Shown: one piece after another, positions 8,922 to 19,853 of the stretch
Position numbering within the stretch: position 1 is the stretch's first letter
How the letters are laid out: each line of letters starts with the position of its first letter
NCBI RefSeq assembly: GCF_003610235.1
Contig: NZ_RAPR01000001.1
Span: 4,712,001 to 4,776,000 of the forward strand
DNA length: 64,000 nucleotides
Direction: 5' to 3'
From: Catellatospora citrea
GTDB lineage: Bacteria > Actinomycetota > Actinomycetes > Mycobacteriales > Micromonosporaceae
Position numbers and translations under genes: made by a program
The notes under the pieces: generated by a model
Database searches by the model: none
What the model was told of the DNA's origin: nothing
Seen by the model: the letters and a program-made list of their open reading frames with translations, nothing else

Positions 8922-9082
8922 CAGGCGGTGGCGGCACGCGGTTCGACCCCGTGTGCCGCCACTTGCCGTAAACGTGTCGACACGCCGTGTGATCGTGAGA
9001 AATTCGCATGATCGGTTGGCGGTATGTCCTTTTCGGGCGTGTCGCCCTCGCGACTCACGCAAGATCGCGTGAACGGGGGTCT

Positions 9083-9088
9083 TACGCT
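9083..9088 (+). promoter_or_regulatory. -10-like hexamer of a leaderless gene
   Basis: TACGCT ends 7 nt before the GTG at 9096 and no Shine-Dalgarno is present, which fits a leaderless transcript. Confidence 0.4.
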
Positions 9089-9095
9089 GACGCCC

Positions 9096-9944
9096 GTGCC
9101 CAAGCCGCCGCTGCGCCCCGATGCGCTCGCCCGCCGGATCTTCCGGGGAGCCGACGCGCTGGAGTCGGGTCTGCTCACCCGTGCCCAACTGCGCAGCTCC
9201 GCCTGGCGGCCGCTGTTCCGCGGGGTGTACGCCGACCGCGACCTGACCATCACCCACCGCCTGCGCTGCCTGGCCGTCAGCGACTTCCTGCTGCCCGAGG
9301 ACGGGGTCGTCGCCGGCCGCTCGGCCGCCAGCCTGTACGGCGCACCGTACGGGGCGGACGAGGCGGTGGAGATCCTCACCCCGGGCCGGTTCGGGCCGAT
9401 GGCGGGCATCCTGGTGCACCGCGGGCCGGTGCCGGAGAAGGACGTGACCCGGCGGGTCGACGGCATCCGGGTCACCACGCCGCAGCGCACCGGCTGGGAC
9501 CTGGCCCGCTGGCTCGACGTGGTGGAGGCGGTGGCGCTGCTGGACGTCATGGTCGCCCGGGGCGCGGTCAGCGTCGGCGCGCTGACCGAGTACGCCCAGG
9601 CTCGGATCGGCAAGCCCGGCTGGGGGCGGCTGCTGAAGGCGGCGCAACTGGTCGACCCGGCCGCGCGGGGGCCGCACGAGAGCCGGGTGCGGGTCCGGCT
9701 GGTCCTGGCCGGGATTCCGGCCCCGGTGGCGAAGTACGTGCTGGCCCGGGACGGGCAGCCGGCGGTGCGGCTCGACCTGGCCTGGCCGGACCACCGGGTG
9801 GCCGTGGACTGCGCGGAGGCCCCCGCACCCCCGCCCGCCCCCGACTGGCTGGTCCTACCCGCCGGCCCCCAGCACCTCGCCGACGACCCCGCCCCGCTGA
9901 TCCGCGACCTGAAGGCCGCGCTCCGCGCCCGTCGCCCCCGCTGA
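9096..9944 (+). CDS. AbiEi/DUF559-like protein with a shortened nuclease region
   Basis: Protein of 282 aa in a family common in actinobacteria. It joins an N-terminal winged-helix-like region (about residues 1-90, ESGLLTRAQLRSSAWRPLFR) to a C-terminal Vsr/DUF559-type endonuclease fold. The start of that fold is visible (HESRVRVRLVLAGIPAP, then VRLDLAWPDHRVAVDCAEAP). The usual Y/F-D-G segment and the following helix are missing. The chain passes through a proline-rich stretch straight to the last strand and helix (DWLVLPAGPQHL). About 25 residues appear deleted, so nuclease activity is doubtful. The GTG at 9096 is preferred to the ATG at 9024 because of the -10-like hexamer. The function of intact homologues is unproven. 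Confidence 0.7.
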   Translation: MPKPPLRPDALARRIFRGADALESGLLTRAQLRSSAWRPLFRGVYADRDLTITHRLRCLAVSDFLLPEDGVVAGRSAASLYGAPYGADEAVEILTPGRFGPMAGILVHRGPVPEKDVTRRVDGIRVTTPQRTGWDLARWLDVVEAVALLDVMVARGAVSVGALTEYAQARIGKPGWGRLLKAAQLVDPAARGPHESRVRVRLVLAGIPAPVAKYVLARDGQPAVRLDLAWPDHRVAVDCAEAPAPPPAPDWLVLPAGPQHLADDPAPLIRDLKAALRARRPR

Positions 9945-9950
9945 CGACAA

Positions 9951-10015
9951 AAGATCGCTGTTTCGTGCGTGGAACTGCGGGCCGACCACAGCTCTCGACA
10001 CGAAACAGCGATCTT
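9951..10015. repeat. palindromic element family 2, copy A
   Basis: Two perfect 17-bp arms, AAGATCGCTGTTTCGTG and its complement, flank a 31-bp centre that is itself partly self-complementary. It is related to 18883-18943. It lies between convergent genes, where it could also end transcription in both directions. Confidence 0.85.
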
Positions 10016-10027
10016 GAAGCGCTGCGG

Positions 10028-10384
10028 TCAGCGCCAGAAAACGGCCACCGCGGCGTTGATCAGGGTGAGGCCGATGATGGCGAGGAAGTGGCCCTTGTTG
10101 ACCGTCTCGCGCTTCTTGAGGTACGGGATCAGCACCATGATGAAGATCATGATGGCGATGACACCCTTGACCGCGAGCTTGGCCGGGTCGGGCTGGACCT
10201 CGCGGCCCAGCGGCGCGGCCAGTGCGATGCCGGTGACCACCTGGATGGTCGCGCCCCACAGCATCACGGCGTTGATGTAGATACGTCCCGTGTAGTACTG
10301 CACCAGCGCGCCGCCCAGCAGCAGGGCGAAGCCGACCAGGTGCGCGTACCGCAGGATCAGTCGTACTGCTTCCATTGCGTCCAC
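10028..10384 (-). CDS. small integral membrane protein, about four helices
   Basis: Protein of 118 aa dominated by hydrophobic segments: LILRYAHLVGFALLLGGALV, an AVMLWGATIQVVTGIALA segment, a VIAIMIFIMVLIPY segment and a C-terminal FLAIIGLTLINAAVAVFW. The short loops carry KKRETVNK and REVQPDPAK. The conserved-looking His in RYAHLVGF resembles haem- or copper-associated membrane proteins, but this is weak and I assign no function. The GTG at 10384 is chosen because TACCCT lies 8 nt upstream (leaderless pattern). An ATG three codons later is the alternative. Confidence 0.65.
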   Translation of the reverse strand: MDAMEAVRLILRYAHLVGFALLLGGALVQYYTGRIYINAVMLWGATIQVVTGIALAAPLGREVQPDPAKLAVKGVIAIMIFIMVLIPYLKKRETVNKGHFLAIIGLTLINAAVAVFWR

Positions 10385-10392
10385 GATCGCCG

Positions 10393-10398
10393 AGGGTA
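10393..10398 (-). promoter_or_regulatory. -10-like hexamer of a leaderless gene
   Basis: TACCCT on the minus strand lies 8 nt before the GTG at 10384; no ribosome site is visible. The rest of the 300-bp gap to the BMP lipoprotein gene shows no convincing further gene. Confidence 0.35.
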
Positions 10399-10685
10399 CG
10401 CGAGCACCCGTTGTTAACATCACACCCCGGTCTCAGCCAGATATGGGCCTGAACGAATGCCCGATTCGTGCCCCCGCGGGGGAGTTACGACGGACCTGAC
10501 CGACGCTGCTTCGTGACTCATTACACGTCCTGGTCACGCGGGGGTAACGACCGTTCAACAACCCTGCACGATTGTCGTCCGGACGGCGACGTGAAGGATA
10601 TGTTGCTGGACGAGGTTCACCGTGCCGCCATCTGCACACAGGTGGAAAGACCATGCGCGGTGTCTTTATGGGAGAGGAGACCGTC

Positions 10686-11774
10686 TTGCGCCCTGTGCGT
10701 GGGATGAAGATTGTCGCGCTTGTCGCGTCTGCGGGCCTTGCGTTCGCAGCCGCCGCCTGTGCCAAGCCGACTGAGGAAACGCCGGGCACCGGCACCAGCG
10801 CCGCTGCCACTTACAGCGCGTGCATGGTGACCGACACCGGCGGCATCGACGACCACTCGTTCAACGCCTCGTCCTGGGCGGGCCTGCAGGCCGCCAAGGC
10901 CGCGAACCCGGCGATCAAGGCGGAGTACACCGCTTCGACCAGCATGGCGGACTACGACCCGAACCTGGCCAACTCGGTCACCAAGGGTTGCAAGTACATC
11001 CAGGCTGTCGGCGGTCTGATGGGTGACGCGACCAAGAAGGCCGCGACCGCGAACCCGACCGTGCAGTTCTCGATCGTCGACGCCGACAACCTCGGCCTGG
11101 CGAACGTGTACCCGATCCAGTTCCAGACCCAGCAGGCGGCGTACCTCGCCGGCTACCTGGCCGCCGGCTACTCGAAGTCGGGCAAGGTCGGCACCTACGG
11201 CGGCCTGAAGATCCCGCCGGTGACGATCTTCATGGACGGCTTCGCCGACGGTGTGGCCGCCTACAACAAGGCCAAGGGCAAGAACGTCCAGGTGCTCGGC
11301 TGGGACAAGGCCAAGCAGGACGGTCTGTTCAACACCGGCAACGACGCCTTCGTGAGCCAGGACCAGGGCAAGCAGAAGTCGGACGCGCTGGCTGCGCAGG
11401 GCGCTGACGTGATCTTCCCGGTCGCGGGTGGCTCGGGCCTCGGCTCCGCCGCCAACGCCGGCAACAAGTTCGTCGTGATCTGGGTCGACGCCGACGGCTT
11501 CGACACCACCAAGTACGGCAGCGTCATGCTGACCACGGTCGTCAAGAACTCGACCGACGGTGTGAAGGAGGCCGCGACCAAGGCCGCCGCCACCCCGGGC
11601 ACCCTGCTGACCGGCGGCTTCATGGGCACGCTGGCCAACAACGGCGTCTCGCTGGCCCCGTACCACGACTTCGACAGCAAGATCGACGCCGGCCTCAAGG
11701 CCGAGGTCGAGGCGCTGAAGCAGGACATCATCTCCGGCAAGATCGTGGTTGAGTCCCCGGCCCAGCCGAAGTGA
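10686..11774 (+). CDS. BMP-family nucleoside ABC transporter substrate-binding lipoprotein
   Basis: Extracytoplasmic receptor that captures nucleosides for the downstream ATPase and permeases. It has 362 aa. The signal peptide carries Arg/Lys in the n-region (RPVRGMK), then ALVASAGLAFAAAAC, with the lipobox Cys near residue 25. The mature protein begins the family's hallmark CMVTDTGGIDDHSFNASSW, which forms part of the ligand cleft. The TTG at 10686 is chosen because GAGGAG sits 6 nt upstream and gives a normal signal length. An ATG at 10653 is the alternative. A 12-bp stem-loop follows and may reduce read-through, as often seen after binding-protein genes. The neighbours cdd and deoA point to nucleoside substrates. 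Confidence 0.92.
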   Translation: MRPVRGMKIVALVASAGLAFAAAACAKPTEETPGTGTSAAATYSACMVTDTGGIDDHSFNASSWAGLQAAKAANPAIKAEYTASTSMADYDPNLANSVTKGCKYIQAVGGLMGDATKKAATANPTVQFSIVDADNLGLANVYPIQFQTQQAAYLAGYLAAGYSKSGKVGTYGGLKIPPVTIFMDGFADGVAAYNKAKGKNVQVLGWDKAKQDGLFNTGNDAFVSQDQGKQKSDALAAQGADVIFPVAGGSGLGSAANAGNKFVVIWVDADGFDTTKYGSVMLTTVVKNSTDGVKEAATKAAATPGTLLTGGFMGTLANNGVSLAPYHDFDSKIDAGLKAEVEALKQDIISGKIVVESPAQPK

Positions 11775-11785
11775 CACCCGGTCGT

Positions 11786-11814
11786 CCTCTCCGGTGAGAT
11801 GATCACCGGAGAGG
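11786..11814 (+). terminator. stem-loop between binding-protein and ATPase genes
   Basis: CCTCTCCGGTGA pairs perfectly with TCACCGGAGAGG around a 5-nt loop, 11 nt after the stop. There is no T-run, so partial termination or 3'-end protection of the binding-protein mRNA is more likely than full termination. Confidence 0.6.
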
Positions 11815-12034
11815 GCGGCCTCGCTTTCCTCAACCGGCCGCTGTCCCCGCCACGGAATCCGTGGTCGAGATGGCGGCCGGAGCGGTTGAAGCCTCAGTGC
11901 GGACCGGGGAGTGCGCTCCCCCCGTGACCGCCCACATAATGAGCGCACACTCGCCCTCGGAAGGCGGAACGTCGCGGCGCCCCGCCGGCCGACTCCCCTG
12001 TTCCGGTGGTGTACGGGACCAACGGAGGTCGGAG

Positions 12035-13617
<1,583 letters not shown>

Positions 13618-13621
<4 letters not shown>

Positions 13622-15024
13622 CGTCGCACGAGCCGATCGAGGCGGAGCCCGGCACCACCGCCGCATCGCCCGACAAGAGCCCGGCGCTGCCGGCGCCCGG
13701 CGTCGACCAGTACCACGTCAACCCGTCGCTGCCCCCGGTCGATCTGGACAAGCACCACGACCAGGCGGAGCGGCAGCCGAAGCACCGCGCGCCCGACGAG
13801 GGCGGGCGGCGCTCGTTCGCCCGCGCGTTCCGCGAGGAGCTGTGGGCCGACAACAACTTCACGGTCACCCTGCTGGCGATCCTGCTCGCGCTGATCTGCG
13901 GCGGCGTGCTGATGGTCATCGGCAACGCCGAGGTCCGCGACCAGTGGCAGTACCTGCTCTACCAGCCGGGCAAGACGCTGGGCGACAGCTGGGCCTTCGT
14001 CAGCACCGCGTACACCGACATGTTCAAGGGCTCGGTGGTCAACCCGGACACGGTGAACCGCTGGTACTGGGACATGACCACCTGGCAGCAGGTGTTCTAC
14101 CCGATCTCGGAGACGCTCACCAACGCCGCGCCCCTGATCTTCACGGGTCTGGCGGTGGCGGTGCCGTTCCGGGCCGGCCTGTTCAACATCGGCGGCCAGG
14201 GCCAGGCGATCATGGGCGCCCTCGGCGGCGGCACGGTCGGCCTGGCGCTGTCCCTGCCCGCGATCGTGCAGGTGCCGCTCGGCGTGCTCGCGGGCGCGCT
14301 GGTCGGCGGGCTCTGGGGCTACCTGGTCGGCGTGCTGAAGGCGCGCACGGGCGCGCACGAGGTCATCCTCACGATCATGCTGAACAACATCGCGTTCCTC
14401 TTCCTGGGCTGGTACATCCTGCAGACCTGGATCAAGGACCCGGCCCGGTCGGACGCGATCAGCAAGCCGATCCAGGAGTCCGGCCGGCTGCCGCAGCTGA
14501 TCCCGGACCCGCTGCTGCGGGCCAACCTCGCCATCGTGCTGGCCGTGCTGGCCGCGGCCGGCGTGGCCTGGCTGCTCAAGCGCGGCCGGTTCGGCTTCGA
14601 GCTGCGCGCGGTCGGCCACAACCCGCACGCCGCGGCGACCGCCGGCATCAAGGTGGGCACCACGGTGGCGCTGACCATGGCGCTGGCGGGTGCGCTGGCC
14701 GGGCTCGGCGGCACCAGCGTCGCGCTGGGCACCGCCCCGGCGCTGACCATCGACATGGTCGGCCAGATCGGCTTCAACGGCATCCTGGTCGCGCTGCTCG
14801 GCCGGGTCCGCCCGTGGGGTGTGGTCGGCGCGGGCCTGCTGTTCGGCGCCCTCCAGGCGGGTGGCAACGCGATGCAGACCTTCTCCGGCGTCTCGGTGGA
14901 GCTGGTCGGCGTGATCCAGGCACTGATCGTGCTCTTCGTCGCCGCCCCGGCGCTGGTGAAGGCGATCTACAGGCTGCGCAGGTCGCCGGCTGCCGCCGCG
15001 CAGGCCGGATTGGCGAAGGGGTGA
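13618..15024 (+). CDS. nucleoside ABC transporter permease 1
   Basis: Membrane subunit of 468 aa. An unusually long hydrophilic N-terminus (about 75 residues, Pro/Asp/Lys-rich) precedes roughly nine or ten hydrophobic segments. Family features include [28 protein letters not shown] and the cytoplasmic loop [15 protein letters not shown] that contacts the ATPase. The ATG overlaps the ATPase stop as ATGA. The second permease starts within a few bases of the stop. It pairs with the BMP lipoprotein as a PnrA/NupABC-like importer. Confidence 0.92.
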
Positions 15025-15026
15025 GC

Positions 15027-16295
15027 GTGACAACCTCCACGATGGACGTCGAGCTGGCGGTGCCGGAGGCCTACTGGACCCGCACCCGCAAGACCGGTGC
15101 GGTGATGATCGGCCTGGGCCTGCTGGCCACGATCGGCTTCGGCGCGCTGGCCGGCTCGGAGAACGCGCGGTTCGCGCTCGGCGAGAACGTCTCCGGTGCC
15201 GGGTTCGACATCCCGGGCACCGCCGGCGCGATCATCTTCGGGCTGGTCGCGCTCGTCGCCGGGGTGGCGCTGCTGGTCACCGGCAAGCACTTCGGGGTGC
15301 TGACGGGCGTGGCCCTGGCGGGCTTCATCATCTCGGCGGTGTGCTGGCAGATGTCGGTGTCGACGGTGTCGCACACGATGCCGCTGGGCTTCATCGCGGC
15401 GGCCACCTTCACCGCCGCCATCCCGCTCATCTTCGGATCCCTCGGCGGCGTGCTCTGCGAGCGCAGCGGTGTGGTCAACGTGGCGATCGAGGGGCAGCTG
15501 CTGACGGGAGCGTTCTTCGGCGCCCTGTTCGGCACGATCACCGGCAGCTTCTGGCTGGGCCTGCTGGCCGCCGCGGTCGGCGGCGCGCTGATCTCGGCGA
15601 TCCTGGCCGTGTTCGCCATCCGGTACCTGGTGGACCAGGTGGTCGTGGGCATCGTGCTGAACGTGTTCGCGGGCGGCCTCACCGCGTTCTTCTACGAGCA
15701 GGTGATGCGGCCGGACACGGACGGGTACAACTTCCCCGGCAAGGTGCCGAGCTGGCCCATCCCGGTGCTGTCCGAGATCCCGATCATCGGGCCCGCGCTG
15801 TTCAACGGCAACATCTTCAGCTACGGCTCGCTGATCGCGGTGGCCGTGATCACGATCGCGCTGTTCCGGACCCGCTGGGGCCTGCGGACCCGTGCCGTCG
15901 GCGAGCACCCGGCCGCGGCGGACACCGTCGGCATCCGGGTGCTCGGGTTGCGGTACGCGAACGTGCTGCTCGCGGGCGTGGTGGCCGGCTTCGGCGGCGC
16001 GTACTTCTCGATGCTGTCGACGACCGGCTTCAGCAAGTACATGACCGCCGGGGCGGGCTTCATCGCGCTGGCGGCCATGATCTTCGGCCGGTGGCACCCG
16101 GTCGGCGCGTTCTTCGCGTCGCTGTTCTTCGGCTTCTTCGGCGCGCTGACCGGCTTCCTGACCAGCATCGGCAGCCCCATCCCGAGCCAGTTCCTCGGCA
16201 TGCTGCCGTACCTCGCGACGATCTTCGCGGTGGCCGGGCTGGTGGGACGCGTCCGCGCGCCCGCGGCCGACGGCAAGCCGTACGTCAAGGGCTGA
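15027..16295 (+). CDS. nucleoside ABC transporter permease 2
   Basis: Second membrane subunit, 422 aa, with many hydrophobic segments. The family motifs FGSLGGVLCERSGVVNVAIE, EGQLLTGAF and the ATPase-contact loop TRAVGEHPAAADTVGI are visible. Two GTG codons are possible. 15021 would overlap the previous stop as GTGA but leaves no room for the GAAGGGG ribosome site, so 15027 is preferred. It closes the transporter part of the operon; cdd and deoA follow on the same strand. Confidence 0.92.
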   Translation: MTTSTMDVELAVPEAYWTRTRKTGAVMIGLGLLATIGFGALAGSENARFALGENVSGAGFDIPGTAGAIIFGLVALVAGVALLVTGKHFGVLTGVALAGFIISAVCWQMSVSTVSHTMPLGFIAAATFTAAIPLIFGSLGGVLCERSGVVNVAIEGQLLTGAFFGALFGTITGSFWLGLLAAAVGGALISAILAVFAIRYLVDQVVVGIVLNVFAGGLTAFFYEQVMRPDTDGYNFPGKVPSWPIPVLSEIPIIGPALFNGNIFSYGSLIAVAVITIALFRTRWGLRTRAVGEHPAAADTVGIRVLGLRYANVLLAGVVAGFGGAYFSMLSTTGFSKYMTAGAGFIALAAMIFGRWHPVGAFFASLFFGFFGALTGFLTSIGSPIPSQFLGMLPYLATIFAVAGLVGRVRAPAADGKPYVKG

Positions 16296-16320
16296 CGGCT
16301 AGGCTGGATGGTCCGATCTT

Positions 16321-16346
16321 GCGTGGCGCCCGGCCGGGCGCCACGC
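16321..16346. promoter_or_regulatory. 26-bp perfect palindrome before cdd
   Basis: GCGTGGCGCCCGG is followed directly by its complement. It lies in the 80-bp gap between permease 2 and cdd. It may be an operator or a cruciform/hairpin that uncouples cdd-deoA expression from the transporter. Confidence 0.5.
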
Positions 16347-16375
16347 GGGACGGGCGAACGTGGAAAGGGGCCGTG

Positions 16376-16783
16376 ATGGACGTCGACTGGGAGATGCTGC
16401 GCGAAGAGGCGGTGCGGGTGATGCACCGCGCCTACGCGCCCTACTCGAAGTTCCCGGTGGGAGCTGCGGGGCTGGTCGACGACGGCCGCGTCGTGGTCGG
16501 CTGCAACGTCGAGAACGCCGCCTACGGGGTGGTGCTGTGCGCCGAGTGCGGCATGGTGTCCCAGCTGCACGCCACCGGTGGCGGCAAGCTGGTCGCGATG
16601 GCCTGTGTGAACGCCTCCGGCGACCCGCTGCTGCCCTGTGGGCGCTGCCGCCAGCTGCTGTGGGAGCAGGGCGGCCCGCGGATGCTGGTGGACGCCGACG
16701 GCGGCCCGCTGACCATGGCAGAGCTGCTGCCACACGGGTTCGGCCTGGCCGAGCTGGAAGCCGTCGACGGAGTTATGCAGTGA
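16376..16783 (+). CDS. cdd: cytidine deaminase
   Basis: Converts cytidine and deoxycytidine to uridine and deoxyuridine in pyrimidine salvage. It has 135 aa, the size of the tetrameric zinc enzyme. Seen motifs: APYSKFPVGAAG, GCNVENAAYG, CAE (zinc Cys and catalytic Glu) and LPCGRCRQ (two zinc Cys). The ATG at 16376 follows GGAAAGGGG at normal spacing; the adjacent GTG is too close. Its TGA overlaps the GTG of a repeat-derived mini-ORF, linking it to deoA. It follows a nucleoside importer, so imported cytidine is the expected substrate. Confidence 0.95.
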   Translation: MDVDWEMLREEAVRVMHRAYAPYSKFPVGAAGLVDDGRVVVGCNVENAAYGVVLCAECGMVSQLHATGGGKLVAMACVNASGDPLLPCGRCRQLLWEQGGPRMLVDADGGPLTMAELLPHGFGLAELEAVDGVMQ

Positions 16784-16842
16784 GCGAGCGAATCATGAGC
16801 GTTGGCCATGCCGCCGACGAGCGCAGCGAGGAGAAGGCATGA
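16780..16842 (+). CDS. repeat-derived 20-aa mini-cistron 1
   Basis: GTG overlapping the cdd stop (GTGA) opens a 20-codon frame that begins VSERIMSVGH and ends AADERSEEKA. Its stop overlaps the next mini-ORF as ATGA. The 3' end carries a good ribosome site, GAGGAGAAGGC. The peptide is built by a dispersed DNA repeat; a role as a translational bridge is inferred. Confidence 0.5.
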   Translation: MSERIMSVGHAADERSEEKA

Positions 16843-16906
16843 GTGAGCGGAGCGAGCGAATCATGGGCGTCCGCAGTGCCGCCGACGAGCGCAGCGAGGA
16901 GAAGGC

Positions 16907-16910
<4 letters not shown>
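16839..16910 (+). CDS. repeat-derived 23-aa mini-cistron 2
   Basis: ATG overlapping the previous mini-ORF's stop opens 23 codons beginning MSERSERIMG and ending AADERSEEKA. The stop overlaps the deoA start as ATGA, and GAGGAGAAGGC precedes both. It is nearly identical at both ends to the frame at 40082-40156 on the other strand. Confidence 0.55.
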
Positions 16911-18184
<1,274 letters not shown>

Positions 18185-18188
18185 CCTC

Positions 18189-18866
18189 GTGGCACTGCCC
18201 GCACCGGACCCCCTCGCCGTGCGTGCCGCCAGCTTCCAGGAGCTGACCCGGCTGGGCGTCCCGCTGCCACCGGATACCTACCCGCTGGTATGGGAACCGG
18301 GGGACACCGTCGAGCTGCGTCCCACGGGCGAGCTGGAAGCCCGCGCGGCCATCCTGCACGTGGCGATGGAGCGCGTCTTCGGCATGCCGCCGGAGGAGGC
18401 GGAGAAGTGGCTCGACGCCAACGCCCTCATCCCCGACGTGACCGAGCCCGAGTGGGCCTGGATCGTCGACGAGCTGGGCGACCGGCAGTCGTTCGTGCTG
18501 CACCTGGACGCGCTCGCGGGCATCTGCTGGGTGCTCGGCGTCATCAAGACCCTCGACCCGCTGCGGACGCCGCCGCGGCTCATGGAGTCGCTGCCCGACC
18601 TGCACGGGGGCGAGACGTTCACCGGCTGGCAGGCCCGCATCCTGGCGGCGCCGCGCGATCCCACGGTCGTCGCGGCCGCGCTCGACCTGCACTACTGCCT
18701 CGACTGGTCGTTCCAGGAGCTGGAACGCCAGGGGCTGCCGGTGCCCGGTGAGCTGAACGCCAACGCGATCGGCCAGCGCCGCTGGGCGCTGGAGTGGTCG
18801 TCGGTGTTCCTGGGCGAGTTCCACGACCCGCCGGGCGGCTGGGAAGAGGTCGACCTGTCGGTCTGA
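18189..18866 (+). CDS. DUF4272-domain protein
   Basis: Protein of 225 aa, resembling the DUF4272 family: AARAAILHVAMERVFG-like start, EKWLDANALIPDVT, LGVIKTLDPLRTPP and HYCLDWSFQE. It appears soluble and mostly helical, with several conserved Trp. The function is unknown. The GTG starts 4 nt after deoA stops, without a strong ribosome site, so translational coupling within the salvage operon is likely. The start of the domain is less certain than its end. Confidence 0.75.
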   Translation: MALPAPDPLAVRAASFQELTRLGVPLPPDTYPLVWEPGDTVELRPTGELEARAAILHVAMERVFGMPPEEAEKWLDANALIPDVTEPEWAWIVDELGDRQSFVLHLDALAGICWVLGVIKTLDPLRTPPRLMESLPDLHGGETFTGWQARILAAPRDPTVVAAALDLHYCLDWSFQELERQGLPVPGELNANAIGQRRWALEWSSVFLGEFHDPPGGWEEVDLSV

Positions 18867-18882
18867 CCGGCCGCCGGGGAGA

Positions 18883-18943
18883 GATCGCTGGTTCGTGTCG
18901 GAAGGTGCGGTGGGACCGCAGGTTCTGACACGAGGCAGCGATC
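18883..18943. repeat. palindromic element family 2, copy B
   Basis: Arms of 29 bp with five mismatches, opening GATCGCTGGTTCGTGTC and closing GACACGAGGCAGCGATC, around a 3-nt centre. It is the same family as 9951-10015 and again lies between convergent stops. Confidence 0.85.
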
Positions 18944-18982
18944 ACGTCACGAGGACGTCGCGGCGGACAGGCGGACAGGCGG

Positions 18983-19825
18983 TCAGCGGGGGCGGTAGGT
19001 GCCGAGGCGGACGGACGCGGTGCAGGTCACGGCGGTGGTGGCGCGGGCCTGCTCGTGGAAGGCGTTGGGGCCCATGGCGATCAGGTCGGCGGCCTCGGCC
19101 GCGGTGAGGTCGAGCCGCCATTCCAGGAGCTGCTCGCCCGCGGGCGTGAAGTCGCGCAGCTCCTGGGCGAGGCGTTCGGCTTTGGACGGATGCACCGCCA
19201 GCAGGCCGAGCTGGTCGCGCAGCTCCGCGAGGTGACGTTCGGTCGGGGTGACCACCACCAGCAGGCCACCGGGCTTCAGCACCCGGTGCATCTGTGCGCC
19301 GTTGCGCGGCGCGAAGACGTTGAGCAGCAGGTCGACGCTGCCGTCGGCGAGCGGCAGGGTGCCCCAGGTGTCGGCGAGCACCGCCCCGGCCCGCGGGTGC
19401 GACTTCGCCGCGCGCCGCAGCGCCGCCTTGCTCACGTCGAACGCCAGCCCCTGGGCCGCCGGCCAGGCATCCAACACCGCCGCGAGGTAGTACCCCGTCC
19501 CCGCCCCCAGATCCACCACCAGCGGTGGGCGGCTGCTCTGATCATGAGGTTGTGGCGGTGACACGCCGTCGAACCGTGCCACAAGTTCATGATCGACCAG
19601 GTGGGTGAGGGCGGTGGCGAGGGGGAGGTAGTGGGCGGCGGAGAGGAAGGCGGTGCGGGCGGCGACCATGGCGGGGGTGTCGCCTTCGGGGAGCTTGCGG
19701 CCGGTGGCGAGGTGGACGTAGCCGTGTTTGTTGCGGTCGAAGCTGTGGTGGTGGAGGCAGTGCAGGGTGGTGGGGGTGAGGGACAGCGGGGCGGCGCACA
19801 CGGGGCAGCGCAGCGCGTCAGTCAT
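18983..19825 (-). CDS. RlmA-family 23S rRNA guanine methyltransferase with an in-frame repeat insertion
   Basis: SAM-dependent methyltransferase, 280 aa. Members methylate G745 or G748 of 23S rRNA (family knowledge; TlrB-type members give tylosin resistance). The N-terminal zinc-binding part has [10 protein letters not shown] and [14 protein letters not shown]. The SAM site is [16 protein letters not shown], then [12 protein letters not shown] and [18 protein letters not shown]. Between these parts about 20 residues ([20 protein letters not shown]) are encoded by a dispersed palindromic element at 19538-19597. They fall just before the SAM strand and keep the frame. ATG 19825 is chosen; a GTG at 19840 is the alternative. 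It is divergent from add with almost no gap. Confidence 0.88.
   Translation of the reverse strand: MTDALRCPVCAAPLSLTPTTLHCLHHHSFDRNKHGYVHLATGRKLPEGDTPAMVAARTAFLSAAHYLPLATALTHLVDHELVARFDGVSPPQPHDQSSRPPLVVDLGAGTGYYLAAVLDAWPAAQGLAFDVSKAALRRAAKSHPRAGAVLADTWGTLPLADGSVDLLLNVFAPRNGAQMHRVLKPGGLLVVVTPTERHLAELRDQLGLLAVHPSKAERLAQELRDFTPAGEQLLEWRLDLTAAEAADLIAMGPNAFHEQARATTAVTCTASVRLGTYRPR
19538..19597. repeat. palindromic element family 1, copy B, inside a coding sequence
   Basis: A 60-bp copy (CTGATCATGAGG to AAGTTCATGATCGAC) of the element at 6913-6973. It lies within the methyltransferase frame and is a multiple of three, so translation continues through it. Confidence 0.85.
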
Positions 19826-19853
19826 CTCGGCGGTGAGCACAAGGAATATCTTG

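Noticed and set aside
10433..10810. Small minus-strand frame in the gap before the BMP gene
   Set aside because: No ribosome site, no recognisable domain, and it overlaps the BMP signal peptide on the other strand.
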